From: an uncultured Caldilineaceae bacterium
GTDB lineage: Bacteria; Chloroflexota; Anaerolineae; Caldilineales; Caldilineaceae
Direction of reading: 5' to 3'
DNA length: 64,000 bases
NCBI GenBank assembly: GCA_951812725.1
Contig: OX638330.1
Location: 310,001 to 374,000 of the forward strand
The notes beneath the pieces were generated by a model, which saw only the letters and a program-made list of their open reading frames with translations, was not told the DNA's origin and did no database searches. Of the stretch, positions 44,465 to 54,354 are shown in pieces (the stretch's first letter is position 1; each line of letters opens with the position of its first letter). Made by a program: the position numbers and the translations under genes.

Positions 44465-46015
44465 CTAATCGTCGGCGTCCGCCACCCGGAAAGAGTAAAG
44501 TTCTGCGTTCTTCATATAGAAGCGCAGCCTCGTATATCCTACGATTTCGTTCACTGCCGACTGCCCTTCCCAGGTCACAACATGCTCGACCGCATCGCCG
44601 CCGAACCGGTCAGCCTCGCTTCGCGTATAGCCAGCCCACGGCTCGTCCATCGCATCGGTGACCTCGACGTCTATATATCCATTGCCATGGCAACGGGCGT
44701 TTATGATCAGCTTCTCGCCGGTTGAGAAAAACGGCTTTGTGCTGATGATCCCTTCGCGCAGCCCTGCATCCAATGATACGAAGCCATCGGCGCGTAATAC
44801 GGCCAGCCCCAGCCCCTCGTTCAATGCATCGGGCGGCCGGTCCGCCTCAGGTGTATCCAACCCTTGTGCTTTGCCCACGAACGCCCAGTCGTGGTGAAAA
44901 TCAGCCCCGCCATAAAGGATGTAACTCTTGTCGCCCACCCGCACCGGCGGAATCACCGTATCCACCTGGAACGCATCCCAAGCCTCTTCGCCTCCGAGCG
45001 GGATCACCCAAGGCCCGTGTGGATAGTGGTGCCACTCAATGCCGTCGTGGCTGTAAACCAACTCGGTCTCCTTGGTGTTGTCGACTGTGTGAAATACCGG
45101 AAGCAGCCCACAGTGATAGCGCCCCAGGCGGAAGTAGGAGAGCGCGTAGAACTGGTCATCCAGATTGTGATAGGCACCGGGCGCCAGCACCCTCTTCGCC
45201 GGCGACCAGTCCAGCAGATTTTCGCTCTCCAGACGGTAGACCGCTCGCTTTGGAATCCATCCAAACGGTTGTCCCGGAAAGTGGCGCGTAAACCACTGGT
45301 CGCCGGCCGGATTGCCCGTTTCGGCTGCGTAGTGCCCGCGTCCATAAATCACATAACGCGCCCGTTCTTTATCATATGAGAGCGACAACACATCCCCGCC
45401 CCAGATCAGGCTTACCGGATTCGCTGGCTCTTGCGTCCAGCTGATCCCGTCGCCCGAGTAAGCAAAGCAGAGACCCAACGAATGAGAATGCGTAATTGTG
45501 CTGCGCTTGGGAACATTGATGTTCAGCTTCTCAGGCAGGTAGGCCATTTTGTAGCGGCGGTCCGGATCCGGATCGACCGGATCGCGTATCACCGAGAGCG
45601 CAACCGGAGTGCCCAGCCTATCGTCCCAATCCAGTCTGTTCGTGTTGTGTCCGTCCACAATAACTGCACCCAACTCCGGCTTGTCCCAGTGCACGCCATC
45701 AGTGGACTCCGCATAGCTCAGTTTCGGCTTCCAGACCGCCTCCGCACCGCCTTCAAAGCCCAGATTGGTGAAGTCCATATACCAGCAGCGAAAGCGGCCG
45801 TCTTCGTCGCGCAGCGCCGTCACCGTCGTGTTGAAATGGGGCCATACCTCCCACGGCCGGTCGCGGCGGATGACCGGATTGGCGGCGTGCTTGTCTGCAA
45901 CGTGGTGCGTGCGTTTGATATTCTTTACCCACTCCAGCATGGTGTCATCCAGAAAATACTGGGTCTGATCGCCGATGCGCTCGAAATGGGTCTCAGGGTT
46001 GTAGTCAACAATCAT
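44465..46015 (-). CDS. GH32/43-like beta-propeller family protein, paralogue 5
   Basis: A 516-residue family member: QYFLDDTMLEWVKNIKRT at the start, WYMDFTNLGF, LSYAESTDGVHWDKPELG, RDPVDPDPDRRYKMAYLPEK, YSHDGIEWHHYPHGPW, and the tail LRADGFVSLDAGLREGI closing with TRLRFYMKNAELYSFRV. The RDP inside blade 2 recalls the RDP motif of GH32/GH43. No signal peptide. It begins 4 bp after the stop of a CUT1 permease, so it is part of operon system B, supporting a role in handling an imported saccharide. Repeat copy 4 follows its stop at once. Confidence 0.7.
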   Translation of the reverse strand: MIVDYNPETHFERIGDQTQYFLDDTMLEWVKNIKRTHHVADKHAANPVIRRDRPWEVWPHFNTTVTALRDEDGRFRCWYMDFTNLGFEGGAEAVWKPKLSYAESTDGVHWDKPELGAVIVDGHNTNRLDWDDRLGTPVALSVIRDPVDPDPDRRYKMAYLPEKLNINVPKRSTITHSHSLGLCFAYSGDGISWTQEPANPVSLIWGGDVLSLSYDKERARYVIYGRGHYAAETGNPAGDQWFTRHFPGQPFGWIPKRAVYRLESENLLDWSPAKRVLAPGAYHNLDDQFYALSYFRLGRYHCGLLPVFHTVDNTKETELVYSHDGIEWHHYPHGPWVIPLGGEEAWDAFQVDTVIPPVRVGDKSYILYGGADFHHDWAFVGKAQGLDTPEADRPPDALNEGLGLAVLRADGFVSLDAGLREGIISTKPFFSTGEKLIINARCHGNGYIDVEVTDAMDEPWAGYTRSEADRFGGDAVEHVVTWEGQSAVNEIVGYTRLRFYMKNAELYSFRVADADD

Positions 46016-46019
46016 GTTC

Positions 46020-46937
46020 TTATCCCTTCATGCCGGTTGTCGCGATACCTTCGACAAAATAACGCTGCAGGAAGAGGAAGGTAATTACGATAGGTACGAC
46101 TGCCAGAAACGATCCCGCCGTAAGCGGGCCGTACTCGGTCCAATACAGCCCCATGAACTTGGTCAGTGTCAGCGAAATCGTGAACTTTTCCTCCGAATTG
46201 AGCACAATCAACGGCCAGAAGAACCAGTTCCAATAGACCATCAGATTCAATAAGCTCAACGCCCCAGCCGCAGACTTGGCCAGCGGCAGCGCGATCGACC
46301 AGAAGATTCTGAATTCACTGCATCCGTCGAGGCGGGCAGAGTCCAGAAGTTCGGAGGGAATGCTGAACATGAACTGGCGCATCATAAAGACGCCAAAAGA
46401 GTTGTATAGAGAAGGTACGATCAACGCCGCATACGAATTCACCCAGCCGAGCGTGATGATCATAAGGTAGAGCGGGATCGAGATCACATAGAAGGGGAGC
46501 ATCATCCCCGCCAGGCTGATGGTGAAGATCACATCGCGCCCGCGAAACTCATACTTGCTGAAAACGAACCCCATCAGCGAGCTGCTGAAAACCGTCGCCG
46601 CAGTGATCACAACCGCAATATATGCGGTGTTGATCAGGGAACGCAGCAGATGTGTTCGATTCCACACCTGCACAAAGTTGTCCAGCGTTAGTTGCGACGG
46701 CAGCCAGACGGCCGGAATGGCAATGATATCCGCCTGTGTCTTGAAGGAAGTGAGCACCATGAAGACAAACGGCACGATCATTACCAGTGCCCCAAAAATA
46801 ACCAGGACGAACGAGAGCCAGTAGGCCGCGATCTCCCTGCCACGGCCGTCGCGACGGCGAAGCTGGTCTGGATATCGGGTCGATGCTGGATTCTGCTCTA
46901 AAGTCATTGCAAACAGTCGGCGCCTAAATGTGGACAC
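46020..46937 (-). CDS. CUT1 ABC sugar importer permease (MalG-like), system B
   Basis: A 305-residue permease with six helices (AAYWLSFVLVIFGALVMIVP first), the segment MVLTSFKTQADIIAIPAVWL, the EAA loop LLDSARLDGCSEFRIFWSIA and the end RYFVEGIATTGMKG. The frame starts at GTG 46937, 13 bp after the upstream permease; ATG 46907 is an alternative and neither has a clear ribosome binding site. Works with the permease and binding protein upstream; no ATPase in the set. Confidence 0.91.
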   Translation of the reverse strand: MSTFRRRLFAMTLEQNPASTRYPDQLRRRDGRGREIAAYWLSFVLVIFGALVMIVPFVFMVLTSFKTQADIIAIPAVWLPSQLTLDNFVQVWNRTHLLRSLINTAYIAVVITAATVFSSSLMGFVFSKYEFRGRDVIFTISLAGMMLPFYVISIPLYLMIITLGWVNSYAALIVPSLYNSFGVFMMRQFMFSIPSELLDSARLDGCSEFRIFWSIALPLAKSAAGALSLLNLMVYWNWFFWPLIVLNSEEKFTISLTLTKFMGLYWTEYGPLTAGSFLAVVPIVITFLFLQRYFVEGIATTGMKG

Positions 46938-46950
46938 ATCTGCGTGTCAA

Positions 46951-47877
46951 TCAGTATTCCCATCGCGTGCGCATGACGCGGAACTGGATGAGCGTCAGTC
47001 CGAATATCAGCAGAAACAGAATGACAGCCAGCGTAGCTCCGTAGCTGTAATTGAAGCCGCCCACCTCGGAGAAGGCTGTCAGGTAGAGCAGGATCGAGAA
47101 CACGGTCGTAGCGCGCACCGGGCCCCCAACCACCTCAGTCGATCCCAGCGTCATGGCGTAGATCACGCCAAACTCCTGCAGGGCGGCAATCGTGCCGGTA
47201 ACCACGATAAACAGCATGACCGGCATCAGCAACGGGAACGTGATGCGCCAGAACGTCTGCCAGGCGCCGGCGCCGTCGACCCGCGCGGAATCGAGCAGAT
47301 CGGCGGGAATCTGGTCTAGGCCGGCAAGGAAGAGGATCACGTTGTACCCCAGCCGCGCCCATGCCGCCACCAGCGCTACGGTCAGCAGCGCGCTCTTGGG
47401 GCTTGCCATCCAGGGTTGCGTTGGCAGACCCAGGACATCCAGTAGCGCGTTGACGGAGCCGAACTGAGGCTGGAAAAGCACGCGCATCAGCAGACCGGAG
47501 ACAACAGCCGGTACGATGTAAGGAAGAAAGTAGGCCAGGCGCAACACAGGCTGGGCGCGCCGGTGATTCCTGATCAGCACCGCGACGAACAGCCCCAGCA
47601 CCGTGCTGATGACGACAAGCTCGGCGCTGAAAACAATCGTGCGCCACAACGAATCCAGTACAAGCGTGTCTTTGACCAGGGCAAACTCGTAATGGGACAG
47701 CCCAACAAACGTCTGCTCCCAGATCGGTTTCAACCCACGCCAGTTGAACAGGCTCAGGACGATGGAGTAGGCCATCGGCCACAGCCTGAAGCCGCCGTAG
47801 AAGATCACGAGGAACAGCAGCGAACCATAGACCATGGCCCGCTGTCCCTGGCGCACGCCAAGGACGTTGAAACGCAT
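46951..47877 (-). CDS. CUT1 ABC sugar importer permease (MalF-like), system B
   Basis: A 308-residue permease: VYGSLLFLVIFYGGFRLWPM as first helix, LRLAYFLPYIVPAVVSGLLM, EAA loop LLDSARVDGAGAWQTFWRIT, and six predicted helices in all. It lies 94 bp downstream of the binding-protein stop and 13 bp upstream of the second permease. Confidence 0.91.
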   Translation of the reverse strand: MRFNVLGVRQGQRAMVYGSLLFLVIFYGGFRLWPMAYSIVLSLFNWRGLKPIWEQTFVGLSHYEFALVKDTLVLDSLWRTIVFSAELVVISTVLGLFVAVLIRNHRRAQPVLRLAYFLPYIVPAVVSGLLMRVLFQPQFGSVNALLDVLGLPTQPWMASPKSALLTVALVAAWARLGYNVILFLAGLDQIPADLLDSARVDGAGAWQTFWRITFPLLMPVMLFIVVTGTIAALQEFGVIYAMTLGSTEVVGGPVRATTVFSILLYLTAFSEVGGFNYSYGATLAVILFLLIFGLTLIQFRVMRTRWEY

Positions 47878-47971
47878 ACGGTTCTCCAGTGGAAAGATAA
47901 GGGGCTAACCCAGTAGGCCCGCGGCGGGTGACCAGCACGGAGACTGGCCGCTCGCCGCGGGCACTTGCAGT

Positions 47972-49432
47972 CTAAGAGAACGGATAGGCGATCTGTCCCG
48001 AACTCCACTCCTCCAGTACGCTCAGATCAGCCGGCGGTGTATAGTCCGGCTCAAAGACGATGAACGGTGTGCCCGCGTTCTGCTCCATCACGACCGCCAT
48101 CTCGGTCTGCGACGCGGCGATCGCATCATCGATCGACGTGCCCTGGAGCAGCGATTCCAGTGCTGTCTTGGCAATCTCGCGCTGCCGCGGGAACTCCTCA
48201 CCGCCGAATGGCGCCCGGTAGGGAGCCGTCAGCATGAACGTCTGTATCTTCGGCGCCTGGAACTCCGGCCACTCGCGCACAGCCAGCTTCGAGGGCACCG
48301 CGGCCGAATTCACCGCCCATCGGCCCATGAACTCGTCATCGCCGTACAGATAGCGCAGGAGCGCGTTGGCGGCCTCCTTCTCATCGTCGCTGGCGAACTG
48401 GTTCACGGTATAGCCGAAGCCCAGGTCGTCGGCGACGCCCCACCAACCGTTGTCGGGCCGGTCGGCAGCCAGCGGCGTCGGGAAGACGCCAAACTCCAGG
48501 TCGGGGAACTGGTTCGTGAAGGTGCCGACAAGCCAGCCCTTGTTGACCGTCATCGCTGCCCTGTTAGTCGGGAACGCCTCCAGATAGGGCGGCATCTTGG
48601 GGCTGTCCACCTTCTCTTCCAGAATCGCGCGGGTGTAGAATTCCATAAACTTGCGCCATCCAGTCGAGTCGAAAACCCGCCCAAGCTCGCGGCTATAGTG
48701 GTAGCCACCGTGCTGGCCCGGCCAGTCACGCGCGATGCGGAATGCTTCGGCGTGCATGGAAAGACCGGCCGTCACCACATCTCCGTTGTCGTCCCACTGC
48801 GTAAGCATCTTGGCGATTTCGAGCATTTCGTCCCAGGTGCGGGGCACATCTTCATCGGTCAGCCCACCCTCTTGCCACAGCGTCTTGTTGTAGAATGCGC
48901 CCGTCATCAGTGAACCGGGCGGGATGATATAGGTGTCCCCTTCCCAGTAAAGCGCCTCCTGGAAACCGAAAGTCTCACGCAGCCAGTCCGCCTCAAAGTA
49001 CTTGTCCGACAGCGGCTCCAGCAAGCCGTCGCGCATGTACGAAGGCAGCGGGCTGAAAATCGTCGGCTGTCCCTGCCGGCCTAGCAGTGCGGTCCGGTTC
49101 TTGTCGTTCATCTCCCGGTTGGGGAAGACCCGCAGCTCGACCGAAACGCCCGGGTTGGCCTCCTGGAATCGCTCGATTCCGGCCCGGATCACGTTGCCCA
49201 CAGTCGTGTCATGATCGGTATGCGTCCACCATTCCAGCTCTGCGCTAAAGCCCGCAGGAAGCAGCGCCGCCGGATGATCGCTGACTACCGCGGGCGCGGC
49301 AGGCTGCTCCTCCGGCGTAGATACGGGAGCGCAAGCCCCCAGCATAGCAGCGCCAACCGCTGCCCCACCGCCTAACTTGAGAAGATCGCGGCGATTCAAC
49401 AGACCGTCTTTCCTGGCATGATTCTGGGACAT
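47972..49432 (-). CDS. CUT1 solute-binding lipoprotein (Tat-exported), system B
   Basis: A 486-residue extracellular binding protein. Signal: twin Arg at 14-15 in LLNRRDLLKLGGGAAVGAAM and lipobox LGAC (Cys34). LEWWTHTDHDTTVGNVIRAG and YLYGDDEFMGRWAVNSAAVP are typical of SBP family 1. An AAGGAGGA stands 6 bp before the ATG. It heads the operon SBP-permease-permease-propeller 5. The ligand is unknown. About 135 bp separate it from the OppF-type gene upstream. Confidence 0.92.
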   Translation of the reverse strand: MSQNHARKDGLLNRRDLLKLGGGAAVGAAMLGACAPVSTPEEQPAAPAVVSDHPAALLPAGFSAELEWWTHTDHDTTVGNVIRAGIERFQEANPGVSVELRVFPNREMNDKNRTALLGRQGQPTIFSPLPSYMRDGLLEPLSDKYFEADWLRETFGFQEALYWEGDTYIIPPGSLMTGAFYNKTLWQEGGLTDEDVPRTWDEMLEIAKMLTQWDDNGDVVTAGLSMHAEAFRIARDWPGQHGGYHYSRELGRVFDSTGWRKFMEFYTRAILEEKVDSPKMPPYLEAFPTNRAAMTVNKGWLVGTFTNQFPDLEFGVFPTPLAADRPDNGWWGVADDLGFGYTVNQFASDDEKEAANALLRYLYGDDEFMGRWAVNSAAVPSKLAVREWPEFQAPKIQTFMLTAPYRAPFGGEEFPRQREIAKTALESLLQGTSIDDAIAASQTEMAVVMEQNAGTPFIVFEPDYTPPADLSVLEEWSSGQIAYPFS

Positions 49433-49568
49433 TTGAATCCTCCTTTTGGATACAAGCCAACCGTTTCCATATTGACGCGTTGAAGAAAAGGATTAAGTTG
49501 TAGTTACGTTGTCGCCCCGCCAGTCGTGGCAATAGAGGAATAACGTTAGTTCTTGAAATGATTTCGCA

Positions 49569-50549
49569 TCAAACCAGAATGCAGGCAGCACGGTGCCCCC
49601 TGCCCATTTCGCGCAGTTCCGGCTCTTTCTCGGCGCACTCCGGCTGAACCAGGGGACAGCGGCTCTGGAAGACACATCCGGCCGGCAGGTCGATCGGACT
49701 GGGAACATCCCCTTCCAGCCGGATGCGATTGCGTGTGCGGGCCACGGTCGGGTCAGTGATCGGTACCGCCGACAACAGCGCCTGCGTATAGGGATGGAGC
49801 GCATTGTCAAAAAGCTCGTCGCAGTCGGCAATTTCTACGATCCGGCCCAGGTACATCACGGCCACGCGATCGGCGATGTGACGCACCATGCGCAGATCAT
49901 GGGAAATGAAGAGATAGGTCAAGCCCATCTGTTCGCGCAGCCTTTCAAGCAGGTTGATCAGCTGACCCTGGATCGAGACATCCATCGAGGAGATTGGTTC
50001 ATCGGCAACCAGGAAGTTCGGTGTGACCGCCAGCGCGCGCGCCAGCGCAATACGCTGCTGCTGTCCTCCGCTGAACTCATGCGGGTAGCGGTTGCGCAAG
50101 CCCGGATTCAACCCCACCGTCTGCAGAAGCGCACTCACGCGATCTTCCAACTCGCTTCCGCTCGCCATCTTGTGAATGACAAGGGGCTCCGCAATCGCCT
50201 GACCAATTGGCATGCGCGGGTCCAGTGAAGAATACGGGTCCTGAAACACAATCTGCATCTTGCGTCTCAGGGTGCGCAACTCCCCCGTCTTGAGTTCCTG
50301 AATATTTGCACCTTCGAAAAAGATCTGGCCGCTTGTCGGCGAATAGAGATTGAGAATCGTCTGCCCAAGAGTCGACTTGCCGCAGCCGCTCTCCCCGACC
50401 AGCCCCAGCACCTCGCCGCGACGTATTTTCAAGTCGACTTTTTCGACCGCGCGCAGGGTCGTCCTGCGACCTAAAAGCCCAGGGCGGGGTCCGGGAAAGT
50501 ATTTGCAAAGTTCCCGCGTCTCGACAAGGTTGTCTTCCTGCGTCTCCAT
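49569..50549 (-). CDS. Opp/Dpp-type ABC importer ATPase (second ATPase), system 2
   Basis: A 326-residue OppF/DppF-class ATPase: Walker A GESGCGKST, Q-loop IVFQDPYSSLDPRMPIG, signature FSGGQQQRIALARAL, Walker B FLVADEPISSMD, H-loop FISHDLRMVRHIAD, and the Cys motif CVFQSRCPLVQPEC. It is closely similar in organisation to the system 1 OppF-type protein. Last transport gene of system 2. Confidence 0.92.
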   Translation of the reverse strand: METQEDNLVETRELCKYFPGPRPGLLGRRTTLRAVEKVDLKIRRGEVLGLVGESGCGKSTLGQTILNLYSPTSGQIFFEGANIQELKTGELRTLRRKMQIVFQDPYSSLDPRMPIGQAIAEPLVIHKMASGSELEDRVSALLQTVGLNPGLRNRYPHEFSGGQQQRIALARALAVTPNFLVADEPISSMDVSIQGQLINLLERLREQMGLTYLFISHDLRMVRHIADRVAVMYLGRIVEIADCDELFDNALHPYTQALLSAVPITDPTVARTRNRIRLEGDVPSPIDLPAGCVFQSRCPLVQPECAEKEPELREMGRGHRAACILV

Positions 50550-50592
50550 AGGAGTTTGTCCATCACGTTGAGGAGAGTCTATTGCACACTCC

Positions 50593-51576
50593 TCAGTCTT
50601 CGATGTTCAGAGGATGCCAGCAGGCCACGAGCCCGTCACTGCCGGTTCGTTCCAGCTTTGGCATCTCTTCCACACAGCGCTCAGACGCGTATTCGCAGCG
50701 CGGGTGAAAGGCGCATCCGGAGGGCATACGCGCCATATTGGGTGGCATGCCTTCGATCGTCCTCAGGCTCTCCTGTCTACGCTCCTCCAGCGTGGGCATT
50801 GAGTCCAGCAATCCGGCCGTATACGGGTGCCTCGGCCTCAGAAACAGCTCCTCAACCATCGCCTCTTCCACTACCTGACCCGCGTACATCACCAACACGC
50901 GGTCGCACAGCTCGGCAACCACCCCCAGATCATGTGTAATCCAGAGCACCGATTTGCCAACATCCTCTTTCAACTCCAGGATCAGGTCAAGCAATTGCGC
51001 CTGAATCGTCACATCAAGCGCGGTTGTGGGCTCATCTGCGATCAGAAGTTCCGGATTGCAGCAGATAGCAATGGCGATCATCACACGCTGGCGCATTCCG
51101 CCGCTGAACTGGTGGGGGTAATCGTTTAGCCGCTGCTCTGCCGCCGGGATGCCGACCTGGTCCAGTATCTCAATCGCATGCGAGGAAGCCTCTGGCCGGG
51201 CCATCCCCAAGTGCCGTTGCATCGTTTCGGCAATTTGGTCGCCGACTCGCATTGTCGGGTTGAGCGCGGTCGATGCATCCTGGAAGATCATGCCCATCTG
51301 CACCGAACGGCGTGTACGCAATGTCCAATCGTCCAGCTGCAGCAGGTCTTCTCCACCCAAACGGATCGCGCCCCCAACAATACGGCCGGGCGGATTCGGC
51401 ACCAACCCCATGATCGAGAGCGCGGTCATCGTCTTGCCGCAGCCGCTCTCGCCGACCAGCCCGACTGTCTCGCCGCGATCTACATGAAATGAGACCCGAT
51501 TTACCGGCTTCAGCACACCCTCTTTGGTAAAGAGGTAGGTCTCCAACTCCTCGACTTGCAGCAACGCCTCCGACAT
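50593..51576 (-). CDS. Opp/Dpp-type ABC importer ATPase (first ATPase), system 2
   Basis: A 327-residue OppD/DppD-class ATPase: Walker [11 protein letters not shown]-loop [17 protein letters not shown], signature [15 protein letters not shown], Walker [13 protein letters not shown], and C-terminal [14 protein letters not shown]. It starts 91 bp downstream of beta-propeller 6 and ends 43 bp before the OppF-type gene. Confidence 0.92.
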   Translation of the reverse strand: MSEALLQVEELETYLFTKEGVLKPVNRVSFHVDRGETVGLVGESGCGKTMTALSIMGLVPNPPGRIVGGAIRLGGEDLLQLDDWTLRTRRSVQMGMIFQDASTALNPTMRVGDQIAETMQRHLGMARPEASSHAIEILDQVGIPAAEQRLNDYPHQFSGGMRQRVMIAIAICCNPELLIADEPTTALDVTIQAQLLDLILELKEDVGKSVLWITHDLGVVAELCDRVLVMYAGQVVEEAMVEELFLRPRHPYTAGLLDSMPTLEERRQESLRTIEGMPPNMARMPSGCAFHPRCEYASERCVEEMPKLERTGSDGLVACWHPLNIED

Positions 51577-51666
51577 GGTTTCCCTATTTGCTCAGTCTGG
51601 TGTACCGGCCTCCCGTTGCAGGCCGATGTGGTCAGCCTGGTTCCGCCTCCAACTACAGCAGTTCTG

Positions 51667-53208
51667 TTACCCCTCCTCAAACCAGAACGAGTAGAAACTC
51701 GCGTTGCGCAACCGGAAGCGCAGCCGCACCTCCTGCCCCTCCCGAATCTCCACATCACCCTGCGACCAGATGACCCGCGCATCCGTCTGATCCCCGTTCA
51801 CCGGCAGTGAAGTTGCCAGCTCCGACCCGTCTGCGCCGAGGACCTGCGTATTCAGTTCGCCCCTTGCAGCGTCCACATTGACATGCAAAGAACCTCCGGT
51901 CCACCGAAACGGTTTCGTGATCAGCTCCCCTTCTTCCTCCCCAGCGTCAAGCGAGACGAAGCCGTCGCGGCGCAATACCGCCAGACAGACCGCGCCTTGG
52001 TCGCGAAATTTCAAACTCGCGATTGCATACGAGCGGATGCCCGTGTAGTAAAACCAGAGCTCCTCCCCGCGCGGCACGGGCTCGGCCGGTTGGCCCAGGC
52101 TAAGGGTATCGTATGCGCCGCTGTCGAGACGCGAGGGGGTGAGAAAGGGCTGCCTGTCTCCCACCCGCTCCCAGGACCGTAGATCGCGGCTGCTCAACAT
52201 CTGAATGTGCCATATGCCGGTCCAGTCACCCCCGCGCCGAACGGTCGCAAGAATCGGTTTCGGCAGGTCCATTTCGTCGAAATCGGGCCACTCTTTGGGT
52301 ACGCGTGCGCTGCGGTAAAACATCATCGCCAGGCCCACATACAGCCCTTCGTATCGAAACACAGACAGGTTGTAGACCTGGGCATTGTACGTTTCGGGAA
52401 CGTTGAACTCGGGCTGGCGGCGCGTGGGGTCTGCCAGTGTCTCTTCGATAGCCAGCCGCCCAATCTCCTGGTCCCGTTCATCAGCGAAAAAACGCAATTC
52501 CGGGGCCGTCCAGTTTGCGAAGTCTGTGCTAGTGCTCAGCGACGCCGCTCTGCTGTTGTGGCCGGCCTCGTCGCCGGGGATGTGCGGAGCGTCCGGCGGC
52601 AGGAAGATTGGGCCGGCATGCTTGGTCTTGAGAATGAAGAGCCGCTCTTGTTCATCATAGTTCAGGCTGTGCGTGTCCTGGCTTGGCACGGCCGGCACCT
52701 CGTCCAGCCCTGTCCAACGCATCCCGTCCGGCGAGACCGCAAAGCCGATGTCGTGGGTCCGGGAACCAAAAGTTGCCGACTTGTAACGGCGGGCGGGATC
52801 CGGGTCGATCGGATCATAGACGACGGTCGCCGGCCCTTCCCTGTGGCCCCGCAGCTCGTAGTCCACAAAGTGATTCGCACGCGAGCCGCGGTATTCGACC
52901 TGGTTCATCACCGGCTTGTACCAGTGCAGGCCGTCATCGCTCTCAAAGTAACCGCTTGCACTGATTGTGGTTGGAGAACTGCACCACAGTTGCCACACAT
53001 TGCGGTCTGCATCCCAGATCGGCGCGCTGTGCGTCTGGATCGAGTGCTGCTCGCGGCCCGACAACCCCGCCTCCGGGCGGATAACCGCTCCCTTCTTGTC
53101 CGGCTGGCGCACCGTTCTGCTCAGCCCGTCAAGGCTCTCGATTCCGTGATCGTCAAGGAAGAGCTGGCGTTGGCCGCTGGGAACGTGATAGGTATCCTGG
53201 TTATTCAT
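51667..53208 (-). CDS. GH32/43-like beta-propeller family protein, paralogue 6
   Basis: A 513-residue family member: RQLFLDDHGIESLDGLSRTV at the start, FESDDGLHWYKPVMNQVEY, YDPIDPDPARRYKSATFG, AVSPDGMRWTGLDEVP, tail LRRDGFVSLDAGEEEGEL, end VRLRFRLRNASFYSFWF. No signal peptide. It is inserted in order between the Opp permease C and the OppD-type ATPase genes of system 2, so it is transcribed with them. This is the clearest physical link between the propeller family and a transporter. Confidence 0.7.
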   Translation of the reverse strand: MNNQDTYHVPSGQRQLFLDDHGIESLDGLSRTVRQPDKKGAVIRPEAGLSGREQHSIQTHSAPIWDADRNVWQLWCSSPTTISASGYFESDDGLHWYKPVMNQVEYRGSRANHFVDYELRGHREGPATVVYDPIDPDPARRYKSATFGSRTHDIGFAVSPDGMRWTGLDEVPAVPSQDTHSLNYDEQERLFILKTKHAGPIFLPPDAPHIPGDEAGHNSRAASLSTSTDFANWTAPELRFFADERDQEIGRLAIEETLADPTRRQPEFNVPETYNAQVYNLSVFRYEGLYVGLAMMFYRSARVPKEWPDFDEMDLPKPILATVRRGGDWTGIWHIQMLSSRDLRSWERVGDRQPFLTPSRLDSGAYDTLSLGQPAEPVPRGEELWFYYTGIRSYAIASLKFRDQGAVCLAVLRRDGFVSLDAGEEEGELITKPFRWTGGSLHVNVDAARGELNTQVLGADGSELATSLPVNGDQTDARVIWSQGDVEIREGQEVRLRFRLRNASFYSFWFEEG

Positions 53209-53268
53209 TTAGAGCGTCCTCCAGGCGTAACGATGTAGCTTCTCTTTCCTTTGCGCCCTTTCCTCAAG

Positions 53269-54234
53269 CTAGCTCTGGATCTGCCTCGGGTTGAGCGCGT
53301 CATTCAAACCATCCCCCAGAAAGTTGAATCCAAATACACAAATGGCCAGCACAAGACTGGGCATAGCCACCAGATGAGGATAGACGCTCCACTGCAACAT
53401 ATTCTCGACGATCATCCTGCCCCAACTCGCGCCGGGAGGCTGGATGCCCAGTCCCAGATAACTCAGCGATGATTCTAAAACCATGGCGCCGCCGATACTG
53501 GCGCTGACTGCCACGATCAGCGGGCCGATCGCATTGGGAATGAGATGGAGTGCCATGATCCGCCAACCGGGCGAACCCATCGCCACTTGGGCCTTGATAA
53601 ACTCCCTTTCCCGCAGCGAGAGGATCTGGCCGCGCACAAGCCGCGCCAGCCCCGGCCAGCCAATCAGACTGATCGCCCACAGCACAATCAGATAGTTGAT
53701 AACCAGAGTATTCTCGAAGAACGCTATCCCGGTCAGCTCGTACAGCCACAGTGAAACCAGACCGACCGGTCTCTTCATCGTTGCATTTACGAAGGCAACC
53801 AGCAACAGCCCCGGGAAGGCCAACAGGATGTCGGCGAGGCGCATGATTGCCATGTCGACGATGCCGCCCATATAGGCCGAAAGCACCCCCAGGGCAAGCC
53901 CCAACACCGTGTTGATCACGGTTACGAAGATGGCAACCATTACAGCCGTGCGCGCGCCCTGCAGGATGCGGCTGAGCATGTCCCGCCCGATTTCGTCCGT
54001 GCCCATGGGATGTTCGAGCGAAGGCGGCTGCGCCAGCGCTCTCATATCGATGTACTTGTAGTCGTAGGGAGCCAAGGCAGGGCCGAAGATTCCCAGGAGC
54101 AATGTGAGCACTGCGATCACAAGACCGATGACGGCCATTTTGTTTCGCTGAAACCGGTCCCAGGCATCCAGCCACAGATTGCGCGGCGGCATCATCTCGT
54201 CAAGAAGGTCCGGACTCGCGAATGACTGTGTCAT
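53269..54234 (-). CDS. Opp/Dpp-type ABC importer permease C, system 2
   Basis: A 321-residue OppC/DppC-class permease: LEHPMGTDEIGRDMLSRILQ, RTAVMVAIFVTVINTVLGLA, coupling loop EFIKAQVAMGSPGWRIMALH, and closing FGFNFLGDGLNDALNPRQ. Six helices after a cytoplasmic N-terminus. It resembles the system 1 permease C throughout, including GIQPPGASWG. About 120 bp separates it from permease B. Confidence 0.91.
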   Translation of the reverse strand: MTQSFASPDLLDEMMPPRNLWLDAWDRFQRNKMAVIGLVIAVLTLLLGIFGPALAPYDYKYIDMRALAQPPSLEHPMGTDEIGRDMLSRILQGARTAVMVAIFVTVINTVLGLALGVLSAYMGGIVDMAIMRLADILLAFPGLLLVAFVNATMKRPVGLVSLWLYELTGIAFFENTLVINYLIVLWAISLIGWPGLARLVRGQILSLREREFIKAQVAMGSPGWRIMALHLIPNAIGPLIVAVSASIGGAMVLESSLSYLGLGIQPPGASWGRMIVENMLQWSVYPHLVAMPSLVLAICVFGFNFLGDGLNDALNPRQIQS

Positions 54235-54354
54235 TACACTCTCGCAACCTGCAATTCTCTCTGGTAGGAGTTGATCTCCGGGTAAGGGCTAGCTGATGTG
54301 CAATGTCCTGTAGGCCGGTGACGACGAACGACCCGCCAACAGCCGCTGCTGTTC

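Noticed and set aside
49500..49508. GTAGTTACG resembling a solitary repeat end
   Set aside because: Nine bases only, with no partner end or core nearby; chance is likely.
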